DNA from: WYZ-LMO8 sp964586135
GTDB lineage: Archaea; Thermoproteota; Methanomethylicia; Nezhaarchaeales; WYZ-LMO8
NCBI GenBank assembly: GCA_964586135.1
Contig: CAZPGS010000055.1
Coordinates: forward strand, 1 to 5,898
DNA: 5,898 nucleotides
Direction of reading: 5' to 3'
A model generated the notes under the pieces. That model was given only the letters and a program-made list of their open reading frames with translations, ran no database searches and had not been told where the DNA came from. Position 1 is the stretch's first letter. Every line of letters starts with the position of its first letter. The position numbers and the translations under genes are program-made. Below are positions 5,277 to 5,898 of this stretch, one piece after another.

Positions 5277-5898
5277 GTGAATAGCAAGCTCGTCGCCCTG
5301 CTACTCGCCTTCGCAGCAATAGCCGTGGTCGCGTCCCGCCTCTACGCGGATGTTGAGCACCAACGCCTGATAATCGTGTCCACCACGGCTTCTCTTTATC
5401 AGCTCGGAGTACTAGACGACTTGCTCAGCGACTTCAAGAACGCGACGGGCATAGACGCAAAGTTCAAGGTCTTGGTCAAGGGCTCAGGTGAGGCCCTGAG
5501 GGTCTTAGCCGATGGCTCGGCCTGCATAGCCTTCGTCCACGCCCCCTCCCTCGAGCTCCAATACGTGGAGCAGGGCAAGGCGGAGCGACTCGCCATGTTT
5601 GCGTACAACGAGTTCGTGATCGTGGGCCCATCTGACGACTCCGCAGACGTCAGAAATGCCGCAAATGCTATCGAGGCCTTCGAGAAGATATACCTCGCGG
5701 GCGAGAAGGGGATGGCGAAGTTCGTGAGCAGAGGGGACATGTCGGGCACCAACGTCAGGGAGCTACAACTGTGGAGGCTGGCAGGGCTGAGCCCGGAGAG
5801 AAGGCCTTGGTACTTGAAGAGCTGTCAAGGAATGGTCCAGACCCTGTTGATGGCCGAGAACGTCGGCGCCTACAGCCTCACAGACTTGGGGACGTACG
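5277..5898 (+). CDS. tupA: tungstate ABC transporter substrate-binding protein, partial 3' end
   Basis: The first 207 residues of an extracytoplasmic oxyanion-binding protein of the TupA type; perhaps 60-70 residues are cut off by the window edge. It begins at GTG with a hydrophobic segment (about 5-20, LVALLLAFAAIAVVAS) that is a signal peptide or membrane anchor. Cleavage after LYA (24) is plausible, and there is no lipobox cysteine. Then follow family hallmarks: STTASLYQLGVLDDLL (35-50) for the first oxyanion-binding loop, VHAPSLE (87-93), NEFVIVGPSDD (111-121), SRGDMSGT (151-158), WYLKSCQGM (178-186), and GAYSLTDLGTY (197-207). It should capture tungstate (possibly molybdate) outside the cell and deliver it to the TupB permease and TupC ATPase, expected to the right. 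Tungsten serves aldehyde:ferredoxin oxidoreductase-type enzymes in hyperthermophiles. The family is distinct from WtpA/ModA. The TupA signature is strong; tungstate rather than molybdate specificity is by family. Confidence 0.9.
   Translation, partial: MNSKLVALLLAFAAIAVVASRLYADVEHQRLIIVSTTASLYQLGVLDDLLSDFKNATGIDAKFKVLVKGSGEALRVLADGSACIAFVHAPSLELQYVEQGKAERLAMFAYNEFVIVGPSDDSADVRNAANAIEAFEKIYLAGEKGMAKFVSRGDMSGTNVRELQLWRLAGLSPERRPWYLKSCQGMVQTLLMAENVGAYSLTDLGTY

Noticed and set aside
5399..5752. 117-codon minus-strand open frame
   Set aside because: It is antisense to tupA, whose plus-strand translation shows consecutive family motifs throughout.
1..5898. tRNA, rRNA, CRISPR array, insertion sequence or attachment site
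   Set aside because: I looked for regularly spaced direct repeats, T-loop-like sequences, transposase motifs and terminal inverted repeats with target duplications, and saw none.

Overview
The window looks like the chromosome of a thermophilic archaeon, most likely a crenarchaeon-type member of the Thermoproteota. Four things suggest this. Arginine is written mostly as AGG and isoleucine often as ATA. Promoters carry archaeal TATA-like boxes with very short leaders. GTG is used as a start codon. The second gene is a fused 3-hydroxyacyl-CoA dehydrogenase/enoyl-CoA hydratase of the kind typical of Archaea. The species cannot be fixed from the sequence alone.

Layout, left to right. Positions 1-103 (minus strand) hold a start-less piece of an acyl-CoA synthetase (AMP-binding ligase) that runs off the left edge and looks like a gene remnant. 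A TATA box and Shine-Dalgarno site then lead into an acyl-CoA dehydrogenase (172-1323, plus). A short convergent intergenic region (1324-1475) carries a two-way poly-T hairpin terminator and a perfect 16-bp palindrome. It faces the fused 3-hydroxyacyl-CoA dehydrogenase/crotonase gene (1476-3458, minus), which has its own promoter near 3485. A 265-bp spacer (3459-3723) holds that promoter and a hairpin terminator and no convincing gene. Next is a LarA-like (DUF2088) nickel-pincer-cofactor protein (3724-5103, minus). A 173-bp divergent intergenic region with AT-rich near-palindromes separates it from a tungstate ABC transporter substrate-binding protein of the TupA type (5277 onward, plus), which is cut by the right edge after 207 residues.

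Functionally the left half is a beta-oxidation-type island: CoA activation (now only a remnant), alpha,beta-dehydrogenation, then hydration and NAD-dependent oxidation by one bifunctional protein. In several autotrophic Crenarchaeota the same fused enzyme converts crotonyl-CoA to acetoacetyl-CoA in the 4-hydroxybutyrate part of the carbon-fixation cycles, so its role could be catabolic or autotrophic. The right half is metal-linked: a probable nickel-cofactor hydroxyacid racemase/epimerase relative next to a tungstate uptake protein.

I do not see a clearly new multi-gene system. The points most worth checking are the Asp in place of the usual catalytic Glu in the dehydrogenase, the LarA-like protein that keeps the cofactor Lys/His but has lost other lactate-racemase active-site residues, the ligase remnant at the left edge, and the structured DNA in the intergenic regions.
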